Made by a program: the position numbers and the translations under genes. Under the pieces are notes generated by a model that was not told where the DNA came from, ran no database searches, and saw only the letters and a list, made by a program, of their open reading frames with translations. This document shows, piece after piece, positions 47,397 through 56,098 of a DNA stretch of 64,000 bases. This DNA is from Caulobacter sp. (GTDB lineage: Bacteria; Pseudomonadota; Alphaproteobacteria; Caulobacterales; Caulobacteraceae): positions 1 to 64,000 of the forward strand of contig NZ_JAGIBH010000013.1 in assembly GCF_017744445.1 (NCBI RefSeq), given 5' to 3'. How positions within the stretch are numbered: position 1 is the first letter of the stretch; each line of letters starts with the position of its first letter.

Positions 47397-47409
47397 GTGG
47401 GCAGCCCAC
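47397..47409. promoter_or_regulatory. Palindrome between the CocE-type and lipoprotein genes
   Basis: gtgggc-a-gcccac, a perfect 13-bp palindrome in the gap of 172 bp between two divergent genes. Just beside it, ctgctacactataacagcag (47377-47396) is an imperfect inverted repeat with a possible -10 in each direction (TATAAC / TATAGT). Candidate operator only. Confidence 0.35.
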
Positions 47410-47500
47410 TTTTTGATCAGCGCGCGGAAGGCAGGCGCCGGGCTAGCGCTTGAGCGCGACGGGACAGCGTGATCTACCGGGAGGATTATCGGAGGTTGTC

Positions 47501-48259
47501 TTGCGCCTGCTGCTCGTCCCCGGCCTGCTTGCTCTCGTGATCATCGTTTCAGGCTGCCAACGTGAGCCCGTGCGCGAGGCGTCGGCGGCTCGGCCCGCCA
47601 ACGCGCATGCGGTGGCGTCTTTCGCCGGTCGAGTCTTCCGAGCCGACTATGGCGATGCCCTCTGCCACCTGACAGCGGAAGATTGGGCTAGGCGCGAGAC
47701 CGCGTCGCCAGGGCCGACGCCGAAGGCTGCGGAGCCTGGAGTTCTGGCGTCCACCCAAGGCCGGGTGCGACGCGAGAATGGGGTGCTGATCGTCTCCGGC
47801 GCGCGGTTCGCCGACAACGATGAGGAGGGCGATGCCTCGGTCGCCTACGCTTATCTGGGACGGTTGCCGGACGCGCGCTTCGACGTGCTGCTGGGCCGCC
47901 ACTGGGAGTGGATGACCTGGTACCTCGTCGACGCGAAGGGCGCACAGGTCGGTCTGGGCGGTCCGCCCGTGGCCTCTCCAGATGGACGCTCGTTCGCTGC
48001 TACGGGTGACGACGTCGAGGGCGAGAGCCTGAACGGCGTCGAGATCGCGACCCATGCGGATGGCGCGTTCAGTCACGCCGAGGTCCAGGCTTTCGCCGCA
48101 TGCGATCCGCGTTGGATCGACAATGACACCCTCGAGGTGAAGGTCCTGTCAGAGGGGATGCGGGGTGTCGCCGCGACGCCCACAACCAAGCCCTCCGACT
48201 GGAAGGCCGCGCGGATCGTGCGGGAGGGCAAGGGCTGGAAGTTGGTCCAACCCGCTTAG
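47501..48259 (+). CDS. Putative lipoprotein, function unknown
   Basis: A 252-residue protein with a hydrophobic start (RLLLVPGLLALVIIVSGC) and a lipobox Cys at residue 19. The mature part has VASFAGRVFRADYGDALCHLTAEDWARRE, DARFDVLLGRHWEWMTWYLVDAKGAQVGL, and a C-terminal KAARIVREGKGWKLVQ. Two Cys occur in the mature part. No family recognised. TTG is the likely start (GGAGG 5 nt upstream). It ends 4 bp from the convergent purQ gene. Confidence 0.65.
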   Translation: MRLLLVPGLLALVIIVSGCQREPVREASAARPANAHAVASFAGRVFRADYGDALCHLTAEDWARRETASPGPTPKAAEPGVLASTQGRVRRENGVLIVSGARFADNDEEGDASVAYAYLGRLPDARFDVLLGRHWEWMTWYLVDAKGAQVGLGGPPVASPDGRSFAATGDDVEGESLNGVEIATHADGAFSHAEVQAFAACDPRWIDNDTLEVKVLSEGMRGVAATPTTKPSDWKAARIVREGKGWKLVQPA

Positions 48260-48263
48260 AGCG

Positions 48264-48926
48264 TCAGGCGCTCTGGAAGATGCTGCGGAACAGCACCGCG
48301 CCGTCGTCCGAGCCCAGGTCCGGATCGAACGAGCGGTCGGGGTGGGGCATCAGGCCCAGGACGTTGCCGCTTTTGTTGACGATGCCGGCGATGTTGCGGG
48401 CCGAGCCGTTGGGGTTTTCCTGGTAGCGGAACACCACCTGGCCTTCGCCTTCGATCCGGTCGAGGGTTTCCTCGTCGGCGAAGTAGTTGCCCTCGCCATT
48501 GCCGACGGTCATGACCGCCTGGCGCTGCTCGCCGTAGCCGGCGGTGAAGCGGGTCTGGCCGTTGACGATGTCCAGGCCGATCGGCTTGCAGACGTACTTG
48601 AGGCCAGCGTTGCGCAGCAGGGCGCCGGGCAGCAGGCCGACTTCCGTCAGGACCTGGAAGCCGTTGCAGATGCCGACGACGGCGACGCCCTTTTCGGCGG
48701 CCGTGACGACTTCCTTCATGACCGGGCTCTGGGCCGCCATGGCGCCGCAGCGCAGGTAGTCGCCGTAGGAGAAGCCACCGGGCAGGACGATCAGGTCCAG
48801 GTCGTCCGGCAGGGCCGTCTCCTGGTGCCAGACCATTTCGACACGGGCTCCAGCGGAGCGCTCGATGGCGACCTTGCAGTCACGATCGCAGTTCGAACCG
48901 GGGAATACGACGACGGCGGCTTTCAT
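48264..48926 (-). CDS. purQ: Phosphoribosylformylglycinamidine synthase subunit PurQ
   Basis: A 220-residue glutaminase subunit that supplies ammonia to PurL. The start [17 protein letters not shown] is typical. [19 protein letters not shown] precedes the nucleophile elbow [11 protein letters not shown] (catalytic Cys), and LMPHPDRSF gives the His/Glu site. It lies in the cluster purC, purS, a DUF3291 gene, purQ, all on the minus strand. Confidence 0.98.
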   Translation of the reverse strand: MKAAVVVFPGSNCDRDCKVAIERSAGARVEMVWHQETALPDDLDLIVLPGGFSYGDYLRCGAMAAQSPVMKEVVTAAEKGVAVVGICNGFQVLTEVGLLPGALLRNAGLKYVCKPIGLDIVNGQTRFTAGYGEQRQAVMTVGNGEGNYFADEETLDRIEGEGQVVFRYQENPNGSARNIAGIVNKSGNVLGLMPHPDRSFDPDLGSDDGAVLFRSIFQSA

Positions 48927-48982
48927 GGCGCGGGCCTGTAGCACCGTTCGTGCGGGATGTCAGTCCCGCACGGCCGGAAACA

Positions 48983-49468
48983 TCACGCGCACTCGTCCAG
49001 CTCGGGTTGGACCGGTTCGCCGGTCGGGGGCGGGAAGGGGGTCTTGAAGAGGAAGGCGGCCGGGGTCGGGCCATGGGCCTTGAGCAGGGCCAGCTTTTCC
49101 AGGGCTTCTTCCACCGTCGGGACGTGACCCACCGGGACCCACCAGAGGGCCATGGCGTGGTCCATGGGCTCGAAGAATTCCTTGCGGCGGCGCATGATCT
49201 CGACGTGACCGCTACGATAGACGTAGGCGCCCAGGGAGGGGATGTCCTCCCAGACCGACAGGTTCGGAATGAACAGGGGATCGCCGTCGATCGCGAGATC
49301 AGTGGCGTTGTTGCCGTCGCCCTTCAGTCGCCAGACGAAGCCAGGCGAGGATTCGGCAAGAGCGTTGATGCGGTCGAGGTTGTCCGCGAAGTCCTTGATC
49401 ATCGGATGGTCGATCGGGGCCCTCAGGCGTCCGACATTGACCTCGGCCAGGTGGAACTTCGCGCTCAT
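48983..49468 (-). CDS. DUF3291 family protein
   Basis: A 161-residue cytosolic protein. The DUF3291 pattern is AKFHLAEVNVGRLRAPIDHPMIKDFADNLDRINALAESSPGFVWRLK, then PNLSVWEDIPSLGAYVYRSGHVEIMRRRKEFFE, and MALWWVPVGHVPTVEEALEKLALLKAHGPTPAAFLFKTPF. The fold is a ferredoxin-like dimer in related proteins. It lies between purS and purQ and is probably co-transcribed, but a purine role is not established. The ATG was preferred to an adjacent TTG. Confidence 0.85.
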   Translation of the reverse strand: MSAKFHLAEVNVGRLRAPIDHPMIKDFADNLDRINALAESSPGFVWRLKGDGNNATDLAIDGDPLFIPNLSVWEDIPSLGAYVYRSGHVEIMRRRKEFFEPMDHAMALWWVPVGHVPTVEEALEKLALLKAHGPTPAAFLFKTPFPPPTGEPVQPELDECA

Positions 49469-49557
49469 CAATCACTCCCTTTGTCTCTTCACCGAACATT
49501 GTGTGGCGAAGCTGGGGGCGGAAGAGGGGCGGAGGAAATTCCGCCCCTACATTCGTT

Positions 49558-49797
49558 TTAGGCGATCTCGATGCGGTAGCTTTCGATGACCGTGTTGGCC
49601 AGCAGCTTCTCGCACATGGTCTTGACCTCGGCCTTGGCGGCTTCGGCGTCCGTGGCGTCCAGGTCGAACTCGATCACGCGGCCCACGCGGGCCTCCTTGA
49701 CCGACGGCCAGCCCAGGCCGTGCAGGGCGTTCTCGACAGCCTTGCCCTGGACGTCGAGCACGCCGGGCTTCAGGAACACGTGGACGGTGGCTTTCAC
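49558..49797 (-). CDS. purS: Phosphoribosylformylglycinamidine synthase subunit PurS
   Basis: A 79-residue small subunit that bridges PurQ and PurL. The pattern KATVHVFLKPGVLDVQGKAVENALHGLGWPSVKEARVGRVIEFDLDATDAEAA is typical, ending in LANTVIESYRIEI. The start is GTG with GGAGAGA six bases upstream. It lies downstream of purC across 91 bp containing hairpins. Confidence 0.97.
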   Translation of the reverse strand: MKATVHVFLKPGVLDVQGKAVENALHGLGWPSVKEARVGRVIEFDLDATDAEAAKAEVKTMCEKLLANTVIESYRIEIA

Positions 49798-49829
49798 TGA
49801 CAGTCTCTCCGTAAAAAGGGCCGCCGCAT

Positions 49830-49885
49830 GCGCCCCTCCCGCGCGACGGTCTGCGTCGCGACACCCACCCCGCTGCGGGGTCAGG
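49830..49885. repeat. Small double hairpin between purC and purS
   Basis: gcgcgacg / cgtcgcgt-like arms (about 49840-49861) followed by ccccgc-t-gcgggg (49868-49880). The style resembles the dispersed repeat family but it is shorter and degenerate. It could modulate the purC-purS transcript. Confidence 0.4.
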
Positions 49886-49888
49886 AAC

Positions 49889-50647
49889 TTAGTGCACGCC
49901 GCCCTGAATGACGGTCGGCATTTCCTTCATGATACCCAGGCGGCGGGCCACCTCGGTATAGCTCTCGATGACATTGCCCAGGTCGCGGCGGAAGCGGTCC
50001 TTATCCAGCTTCTCGTTGGTCGCCGAGTCCCACAGGCGGCAGCTGTCGGGGCTGATCTCGTCGGCCAGGATGATCCGCGAGAAGTCGCCCTCGTAGATGC
50101 GGCCGAACTCGACCTTGAAGTCCACCAGGGTGATGCCGACGCCGCTGAACAGGCCCGACAGATAGTCGTTCACCCGCAGGGCCATGGCCATCATGTCGTC
50201 GATCTCCTGGGTGGCGGCCCAGTTGAACGCGGTGATGTGCTCTTCCGAGACCATCGGGTCCCCGAGCTTGTCGTCCTTGTAGTAGAACTCGATGATCGAG
50301 CGGGGCAGGGGCTGACCCTCGGTCAGGCCCAGGCGCGTGGCGATCGAGCCGGCGGCGATGTTGCGCACCACGACCTCGAGCGGGACGATCTCGACTTCCT
50401 TGATCAGCTGCTCGCGCAGGTTCAGGCGGCGGATGAAGTGGTTCTGGACGCCGATGCCGTTCAGGCGAGTCATGATGTACTCGCTGATACGGTTGTTGAT
50501 GACGCCCTTGCCTTCCAGGATGGCCTTCTTCTGGGCGTTGAAGGCCGTCGCGTCGTCCTTGAAGTACTGGATCAGGGTGCCGGGTTCGGGGCCCTCGTAG
50601 AGGATCTTGGCCTTGCCTTCGTAGATCTTCTTGCGACGGGTCGTCAT
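49889..50647 (-). CDS. purC: Phosphoribosylaminoimidazole-succinocarboxamide synthase
   Basis: A 252-residue SAICAR synthetase, step 7 of purine synthesis (CAIR + Asp + ATP). Motifs: [16 protein letters not shown] at the N-terminus, [13 protein letters not shown], the [17 protein letters not shown] strand, and [10 protein letters not shown] and [15 protein letters not shown] for substrate and metal. Length is normal. The upstream gap of 374 bp has GC-rich hairpins close to the ATG, a GACTC site (50732-50736), and a dispersed palindrome farther up. Confidence 0.98.
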   Translation of the reverse strand: MTTRRKKIYEGKAKILYEGPEPGTLIQYFKDDATAFNAQKKAILEGKGVINNRISEYIMTRLNGIGVQNHFIRRLNLREQLIKEVEIVPLEVVVRNIAAGSIATRLGLTEGQPLPRSIIEFYYKDDKLGDPMVSEEHITAFNWAATQEIDDMMAMALRVNDYLSGLFSGVGITLVDFKVEFGRIYEGDFSRIILADEISPDSCRLWDSATNEKLDKDRFRRDLGNVIESYTEVARRLGIMKEMPTVIQGGVH

Positions 50648-50895
50648 GGCTCTCGTCGAGGCCCTTCTGAAAGCGCGCGCCCCACCGGGGAAACGAAAAG
50701 CGCGCGCGGCGGATAGCTGCGCGCGGCATTCGACTCAAGGCCGCTCACTAAAAAATATCTTACGGAACCTACCCGAATGAGCGCGGCCGCGCAAACAAAC
50801 CTGGTTGGTTTTGGTCTATGCTGGAGCCGGAAACGTCGCCTGCGGCTTATCCGCCGATTGCGGCGGAGACCGGCAAAGGATATGCAGCCCGCGTA

Positions 50896-50945
50896 GGAGC
50901 ATGATCGCTGAAAGCGGACGCCGGTTCCGGCGACCATCATGCTCA
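50896..50945. repeat. Dispersed alphaproteobacterial-type palindrome
   Basis: gagcatgat (50897-50905) and atcatgctc (50936-50944) are perfect outer arms; ccggttccgg forms the centre. The design (gagcatgat ... ccggtt ... atcatgctc aaaatgt) is like a palindromic repeat I know to be common between genes in Rhizobiales and relatives. The rest of the 374-bp gap (50648-51021) holds GC-rich hairpins next to purC and otherwise nothing recognised. Confidence 0.65.
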
Positions 50946-51021
50946 AAATGTTTAGAATTATGGCCTGTCGCGGCCGGATGAATTCATCTGGCGGGGACAG
51001 GCTGGCGACTTTGGGGCCTTC

Positions 51022-51336
51022 ATGACCACCTTCGACGAACGCGAACAGGCTTTCGAACGCAAGTTCGCGCACGACCAGGAACTGGAATTCAAGGCGACCG
51101 CCCGCCGCAACCGCCTGCTGGGCGAGTGGGCGGCCGGCCTGATGGGCCTGGCGACGGTCGAGGAATACGCGCGCGCCGTGGTGAAGTCCGACTTCGAACA
51201 GCCGGGCGACGAGGACGTGTTCCGCAAGGTCTTCGAAGACCTGAAGGGCTCGGGCGTCGCCGCCTCGGAAGGCGAAGTCCGCATGAAGATGCAAGAACTG
51301 CTGGCCGTGGCTCGCGAGCAGATCAAGGCCGAATAG
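51022..51336 (+). CDS. ATP synthase zeta subunit (DUF1476)
   Basis: A 104-residue soluble helical protein of the DUF1476 family. Family members in alphaproteobacteria are the zeta subunit that inhibits the F1-ATPase, as shown for Paracoccus. The pattern MTTFDEREQAFERKFAHDQELEFKATARRNRLLGEWAAGLMG is diagnostic; EEYARAVVKSDFEQPGDEDVFRKV and AREQIKAE follow. It lies close to the purine genes, as in many relatives. A terminator follows. Confidence 0.95.
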   Translation: MTTFDEREQAFERKFAHDQELEFKATARRNRLLGEWAAGLMGLATVEEYARAVVKSDFEQPGDEDVFRKVFEDLKGSGVAASEGEVRMKMQELLAVAREQIKAE

Positions 51337-51364
51337 GCCTTCAGCGCTCATCGCTGAAAAGAAC

Positions 51365-51396
51365 AAGGGCCGCTCCTTAGAGCGGCCCTTTCCTTT
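51365..51396. terminator. Bidirectional terminator after the zeta subunit gene
   Basis: 11-bp stem aagggccgctc / gagcggccctt with a 4-nt loop, then tcctttt. It separates the zeta gene from the convergent M13 peptidase gene. Confidence 0.93.
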
Positions 51397-51402
51397 TGCG
51401 CC

Positions 51403-53397
51403 CTACCAGATACGCGAGCGCTTCTCCGGCGGCAGATAGAACTTGTCGCCCGGCTTGACCCCGAAGGCCGCGTACCAAGCGTCGACATTGCGCGTCGGGC
51501 CGATCACCCGGAAGTTCGACGGCGAGTGGGGATCCGACGCCATCTGCTGCTTCAGCGAATCGTCGCGCGATTTGTCCTGCCAGCTCTGGGCGAAGGCCAG
51601 GAAGAAGCGCTGGTCGCCGGTCATGCCGTCGATGGTCGGGGCGGGCTTGCCCTTCAGCGAGGCGTGGTAGGCGTCATAGGCCACCTGCAGACCGGCCAAG
51701 TCGGCGATGTTCTCGCCCATGGTCAAGGCCGGGTTGATCTTCATGCCGGGCACGGGCTCATAGGTCCCGTACTGGCTGCCCAGCACCGCCGCCTGCGCCT
51801 CGAAGCGCTTGGCGTCCTCGGCGGTCCACCAGTCCCGCAGCTTGCCGGTGTCGTCGATCTTGCGGCCCTGGTCGTCGAAGCCGTGGCTGATCTCATGGCC
51901 GATCACCGCGCCGATCGCGCCGTAGTTCACCGCCGCGTCGGCCGCCGGGTCAAAGTACGGAGCCTGCAGGATGCCGGCTGGGAACACTATCTTGTTCTCC
52001 AGCCCGCCGTTGTAGGCATTCACCGTCTGCGGGGTCATGCCCCACTTGCCGCTGTCGACCGGCTTGCCCAGGTCGCCCAGGGTGTAGGCCCATTCGAAGG
52101 CGCCGCTGCGGCGGACGTTGCCGTACAGGTCGCCTGCGTCGAGCTTCAGGCCCGAATAGTCGCGCCACTTGTCGGGATAGCCGACCATGACCTTCATCTT
52201 CGACAGCTTGCTCAGGGCCGCCTGCTTGGTGGCCGGGGCCATCCACGGCGCCTTCTCGATGCGCTCGGCCATGGCGACCTTCAGATTGGCGATCAGCTCG
52301 ACCATCTGGGCCTTGGAGGAGGGCGGGAAGTACTTGGCGACATAGGTCTGGCCGACCACTTCGCCCAGGCTGCTGTCGACCAGCTGCACGCCGCGCTTCC
52401 AGCGGGGACGCAGCTGGGTCTGGCCGCTCAGCACTTTCACATACTCGAACCGGCTGTCGACGAAGCGCTTGGAGAGGTAAGGCGACATCTCCTGCACGCC
52501 CTGCACCGTGCGCCAGGCCTTCAGGGTCTCCAGCGGCGTGCTGGCGAACAGCTTGGCGATGTCGCGGACGGCGGTCTTCTCGCCCAGCACCACCTGGCTG
52601 CGCCCGGTGATCCCGGCGGCGGCCAGGTAATCCGTCCACGGAACTTCAGGCGCGTAGGCCTTCAGCTCGTCCAGGCTGACCGGGTTGTAGACCTTGTCGA
52701 TGTCGCGGCGTTCGGCGACCGGCCAGCTGACCTTGGCGATGGCGGTCTCGAAGGCGACGACGTCGGCGGCGGCTTTCGCCGGGTCCGCATAGCCGGCCAT
52801 CTTCAGCGCCCGCTCGGCGAAGGCGGTATAGGCCGCCAGCTGCGGCTTGAAGCCGTCGGTCAGGTAATAGTCGCGGTCGGGCAGGCCCAGACCCGATTGG
52901 CCGATGTAGAGCGTGTTGATCTCGGGGTTCTTGGCGTCCGCATAGATGTCCAGCGAGAACAGGTCGGGGCCGAACCCGCCGTGGGCCTGGCCCATCGCCT
53001 TGGCCATCTCGGCCTTGGACGAGACGGCGGCGATCGCGGCCAGGTCGACCTTCAGCGGCGCGTCGTCGACCTGCTCGACCTTGGCCTCGTCGGTGAAGCT
53101 CTTGTACAGCGCGCCGATTGGGGTCGAGGCGTCGGCCGTCTCGATCAGGGTGCGCAGCTGGTCCTGCGAGCGGTTGTAGACGTCGTAGCCGACGCCGGCC
53201 GAGGCCTGGTCGGCCGGGATGGTCGTCTTCTTCTCCCAGCCGCCGTTGGCGTACTTGTTGAAGTCGTCGCCCGGCTTGATGGCCATGTCGCGAGCCGTCA
53301 GGTCAACGCCCCAGGCGCCATACATCGGCTTGTCGGCGGCGAAGGCCGAGCTGGAAAGAGCGACCGCCGAAACGGCGGCCAGCAGGAAGATGCGCAT
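51403..53397 (-). CDS. M13 family zinc endopeptidase (neprilysin-like), exported
   Basis: A 664-residue exported peptidase. The signal peptide is residues 1-20 (IFLLAAVSAVALSSSAFA). Typical features are KPGDDFNKYANGGWEKKTTIPADQ near the N-terminus, NAYNGGLENKIVFPAGILQAPYF, the zinc site HEISH at residues 501-505 with GFDDQGRK, and the GENIADLAG motif giving the third ligand Glu. The C-terminal CxxW of eukaryotic forms is replaced by RSRIW. It degrades small peptides in the periplasm. The ATG was chosen for the signal peptide. Confidence 0.97.
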   Translation of the reverse strand: MRIFLLAAVSAVALSSSAFAADKPMYGAWGVDLTARDMAIKPGDDFNKYANGGWEKKTTIPADQASAGVGYDVYNRSQDQLRTLIETADASTPIGALYKSFTDEAKVEQVDDAPLKVDLAAIAAVSSKAEMAKAMGQAHGGFGPDLFSLDIYADAKNPEINTLYIGQSGLGLPDRDYYLTDGFKPQLAAYTAFAERALKMAGYADPAKAAADVVAFETAIAKVSWPVAERRDIDKVYNPVSLDELKAYAPEVPWTDYLAAAGITGRSQVVLGEKTAVRDIAKLFASTPLETLKAWRTVQGVQEMSPYLSKRFVDSRFEYVKVLSGQTQLRPRWKRGVQLVDSSLGEVVGQTYVAKYFPPSSKAQMVELIANLKVAMAERIEKAPWMAPATKQAALSKLSKMKVMVGYPDKWRDYSGLKLDAGDLYGNVRRSGAFEWAYTLGDLGKPVDSGKWGMTPQTVNAYNGGLENKIVFPAGILQAPYFDPAADAAVNYGAIGAVIGHEISHGFDDQGRKIDDTGKLRDWWTAEDAKRFEAQAAVLGSQYGTYEPVPGMKINPALTMGENIADLAGLQVAYDAYHASLKGKPAPTIDGMTGDQRFFLAFAQSWQDKSRDDSLKQQMASDPHSPSNFRVIGPTRNVDAWYAAFGVKPGDKFYLPPEKRSRIW

Positions 53398-53544
53398 GTG
53401 TAGGATCCCAATGCCCCTCAAAGTGCTGGGATGCTGCCCCAAGCGCGGGCCCAGCGCAGATGAATTTCCCGTAATGTGAGATGAAGCCTTCGGTTGAGCG
53501 GCTACGACCTAAAAGGGGATTTTCGACCTGGCGTTTTAGTGGTC

Positions 53545-53567
53545 TGATCACTGCCAATCAGTGGTCA
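53545..53567 (+). promoter_or_regulatory. Candidate operator of the Gfo/Idh-cupin operon
   Basis: tgatcactg-ccaat-cagtggtca, an inverted repeat with one mismatch in nine, 27-49 bp before the ATG. An additional tggtctgatca lies just before it. The arrangement fits a GntR- or LacI-type operator. No regulator gene is adjacent. Confidence 0.45.
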
Positions 53568-53593
53568 GGCAAGCTGACGCGTGGAGGAAACCG

Positions 53594-54730
53594 ATGAACG
53601 ATCTCGCAAGTCGCCGAGCCGTGTTGATGGCGGCGGGACTGGGTGGCGCGGCTCTGGCGAGCGGCGCGGCCATCGCTCAGGAGGTCGCCGCGCCGGGGCC
53701 GGCCCTGACGGCCAAGCACAAGATCAAGTTCGCGGTGATCGGGCTCGACCACTACCATATCATGAGCATGACCGCGGCCGTGAAGCGGGGCGGCGGCGAG
53801 TGCGTCTGGGTCTATGCCTACAACAACGACGCCAAGCAGCTGGCCGACTTCAAGAAGCAGCATGGCGACGTGCCGGTGGCTGCCAGCATCGACCAGATCC
53901 TCAACGACAAGTCGGTCCAGCTGGTCGCCGCCGCGCCGATCCCCGACCAGCGCACGCCGCTGGGCCTGAAGGTCATGGCCGCCGGCAAGGACTACCTGGC
54001 CGACAAGCCGGGCATCATCACCCTGGAGCAACTGGCCCAGGTGCGCGCGGCGGTGAAGAAGACCGGACGCAAATACGCGATCATGTACTCCGAACGGCTG
54101 GAGGTGCCCTCGGCGATCAAGGCCGGCGAGCTGGTGATGGCCGGGGCGATCGGCAAGGTCGTGCAGACGGTCAACCTGGCGCCCCACCGCATCGGCCAGG
54201 GGCGTCCGGACTGGTTCTGGGACAAGGCTCGCTACGGCGGCATCCTTACCGACATCGGCTCGCACCAGGCCGACCAGTTCCTGTTCTACACCGGCAGCAA
54301 GACCGCCAAGGTCGTGGCCAGCCAAGTCGGCAACATCGCCAATACCGACCACCCCAAGTTCGAGGACTTCGGCGACCTGACCGCCGTGGGCGACGGCGGC
54401 ACGGGCTATGTGCGGGTCGACTGGTACACGCCCGACGGCCTGGGCGTCTGGGGCGACGGGCGGCTCTTCATCCTCGGGACCGAGGGCTATATCGAGCTGC
54501 GCAAGTACATCGATCCCACGGGCCGGCCGGGCGCCAACCACCTGCTGATCGTCGACAAGAAGCAGGCCCGCTACATCGACTGCAGCCAGGTGCAGCTGCC
54601 CTTCGGCCCGCAGTTCGTCACCGACATCGTCGAGCGCACCTCGATCGCCCAGGACCAGGAGCAGGCCCTGCTGGCCGCCGAACTGGTTCTGACCGCCCAG
54701 AAGAACGCCACCAAGCCGGTGCTGGCTTAA
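53594..54730 (+). CDS. Gfo/Idh/MocA family oxidoreductase, Tat-type signal
   Basis: A 378-residue oxidoreductase. The leader SRRAVLMAAGLGGAALASGAAIAQ is a Tat-type signal, so the NAD(P)-binding enzyme would be exported folded, like glucose-fructose oxidoreductase. The Rossmann part has IKFAVIGLDHYHIMSM, then VQLVAAAPIPDQRTPLGLKVMAAGKDYLADKPG; DKP carries the catalytic Lys. The C-terminal domain has LTDIGSHQADQFLFYTG. GTGGAGGAAA lies just before the start. First of three genes. Confidence 0.9.
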   Translation: MNDLASRRAVLMAAGLGGAALASGAAIAQEVAAPGPALTAKHKIKFAVIGLDHYHIMSMTAAVKRGGGECVWVYAYNNDAKQLADFKKQHGDVPVAASIDQILNDKSVQLVAAAPIPDQRTPLGLKVMAAGKDYLADKPGIITLEQLAQVRAAVKKTGRKYAIMYSERLEVPSAIKAGELVMAGAIGKVVQTVNLAPHRIGQGRPDWFWDKARYGGILTDIGSHQADQFLFYTGSKTAKVVASQVGNIANTDHPKFEDFGDLTAVGDGGTGYVRVDWYTPDGLGVWGDGRLFILGTEGYIELRKYIDPTGRPGANHLLIVDKKQARYIDCSQVQLPFGPQFVTDIVERTSIAQDQEQALLAAELVLTAQKNATKPVLA

Positions 54731-54741
54731 GGGAGATGACG

Positions 54742-56094
54742 ATGAGCAACCTCACGCGTCGCGGTGTTCTGGCCGCCGGCATCGCCTTCCCGACCATCGT
54801 GCCCGCCACGGTCTTCGGCCAGAACGCGCCGTCCAACCGCATCAATATCGGCGTCATCGGCGTGGGCCGCATCGCCCGCGGCCACGACATGGCCGAGACC
54901 TTCAAGTACGACCACGCCCAGATCCTGGCGGTCTGCGATCTCGACTCCAAGCGCGTCGAGCTGGGCAAGCAGCTGGTCAATGAGACCTACAGCAAGAAGT
55001 ACGGCCGCGCCTGGGACAGCGCGCGGGGTTATGCCGACTATCACGAGGTGCTGGCGGCCAAGGACCTGGACGCCGTCATCATCGCCACGCCCGACCACCA
55101 GCACGCCATCCTGGCCGTGCACGCGGTCAAGGCCGGCAAGGACGTCTATCTGCAGAAGCCGGCCTCGCTGACCATCGCCGAGGGGCGGACCATGGCCGAC
55201 GCCGTCGCCGCCAGCGGCCGCATCCTGCAGATCGGCTCGCAACAGCGGTCGGACAAGCCCTGGCCGCAGTTCCGCCGCGCCTGCGAACTGGTCCGCAACG
55301 GCCGCATCGGCCAGCTCAAGCATGTCGAGGTCGGCCTGCCGGGCGACCCCGCTGGCCCCGAGGCGCCGCAGCAGCCGATCCCGGCCAACCTCAACTACGA
55401 CGCCTGGCTGGGTTCGACGCCCGAGGCCTACTATACCGAGATGCGTGTCCATCCGCAGGCCGACTTCGGCCGGCCCGGCTGGCTGCGCTGCGAGCAGTTC
55501 GGCGCGGGCATGATCACCGGCTGGGGCGCGCACCATGTCGACACCGCCCACTGGGGCATGGACATGGAGCACTCCGGCCCGGTTGAGGTCTGGGGCTCGG
55601 CCGAGTTCCCGACCAGCGGCCTGTGGAACGTGCATGGCAAGTTCCTGACCCACGCCCGCTACGCCAACGGCGTGACCATGGACATCTCGGGCGACTTCCC
55701 CAACGGGGTGAAGTTCATCGGGACCGAGGGCTGGATCTTCGTGGCCCGCGACGCGGCCGTGACCTCCAGTGACCCCAGCTTCGGCCAGAAGCCGATGCCG
55801 GCTCTGGCCGCCAGCAATCCAAAGATCCTGGACAGCGTGATCGGCCCCAATGAGATCCACCTGCGCAAGTCCGAGGAGCAGCACGGCGACTGGCTGACCT
55901 CGATCAAGAGCCGTCAACCGCCATCGGCCACCGCCGAGGTCGGTCACCGCTCGTGCTCGACCTGCCTGCTGCACCACGCGGCGATGAAGACCGGCCGCCA
56001 CTTGAAGTGGGACCCCAAGGCCGAGCGCTTCATCGGCGACGACGCCGCCAACGCCCTGCTCAGCCGCCCGCAGCGCAAGCCGTACACCTTCTAG
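54742..56094 (+). CDS. Gfo/Idh/MocA family oxidoreductase, Tat-type signal
   Basis: A 450-residue oxidoreductase, the second of the operon, only distantly similar to the first. The leader LTRRGVLAAGIAFPTIVPATVFGQ is Tat-like. The Rossmann part has INIGVIGVGRIARGHDMAETF, then AVIIATPDHQHAILAVHAVKAGKDVYLQKPASLTIAEG; QKP replaces the EKP motif, keeping the Lys. GMITGWGAHHVDTAHWGMD follows, and the C-terminus has GHRSCSTCLLHHAAMKTGRHLKWDPKAERF, common in the exported subgroup. The second ATG (54742) is preferred because GGGAG is properly spaced. Confidence 0.92.
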   Translation: MSNLTRRGVLAAGIAFPTIVPATVFGQNAPSNRINIGVIGVGRIARGHDMAETFKYDHAQILAVCDLDSKRVELGKQLVNETYSKKYGRAWDSARGYADYHEVLAAKDLDAVIIATPDHQHAILAVHAVKAGKDVYLQKPASLTIAEGRTMADAVAASGRILQIGSQQRSDKPWPQFRRACELVRNGRIGQLKHVEVGLPGDPAGPEAPQQPIPANLNYDAWLGSTPEAYYTEMRVHPQADFGRPGWLRCEQFGAGMITGWGAHHVDTAHWGMDMEHSGPVEVWGSAEFPTSGLWNVHGKFLTHARYANGVTMDISGDFPNGVKFIGTEGWIFVARDAAVTSSDPSFGQKPMPALAASNPKILDSVIGPNEIHLRKSEEQHGDWLTSIKSRQPPSATAEVGHRSCSTCLLHHAAMKTGRHLKWDPKAERFIGDDAANALLSRPQRKPYTF

Positions 56095-56098
56095 GACG

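Noticed and set aside
50648..50760. Purine riboswitch before purC
   Set aside because: Only GC-rich hairpins are seen; the conserved junction of known purine riboswitches was not found.
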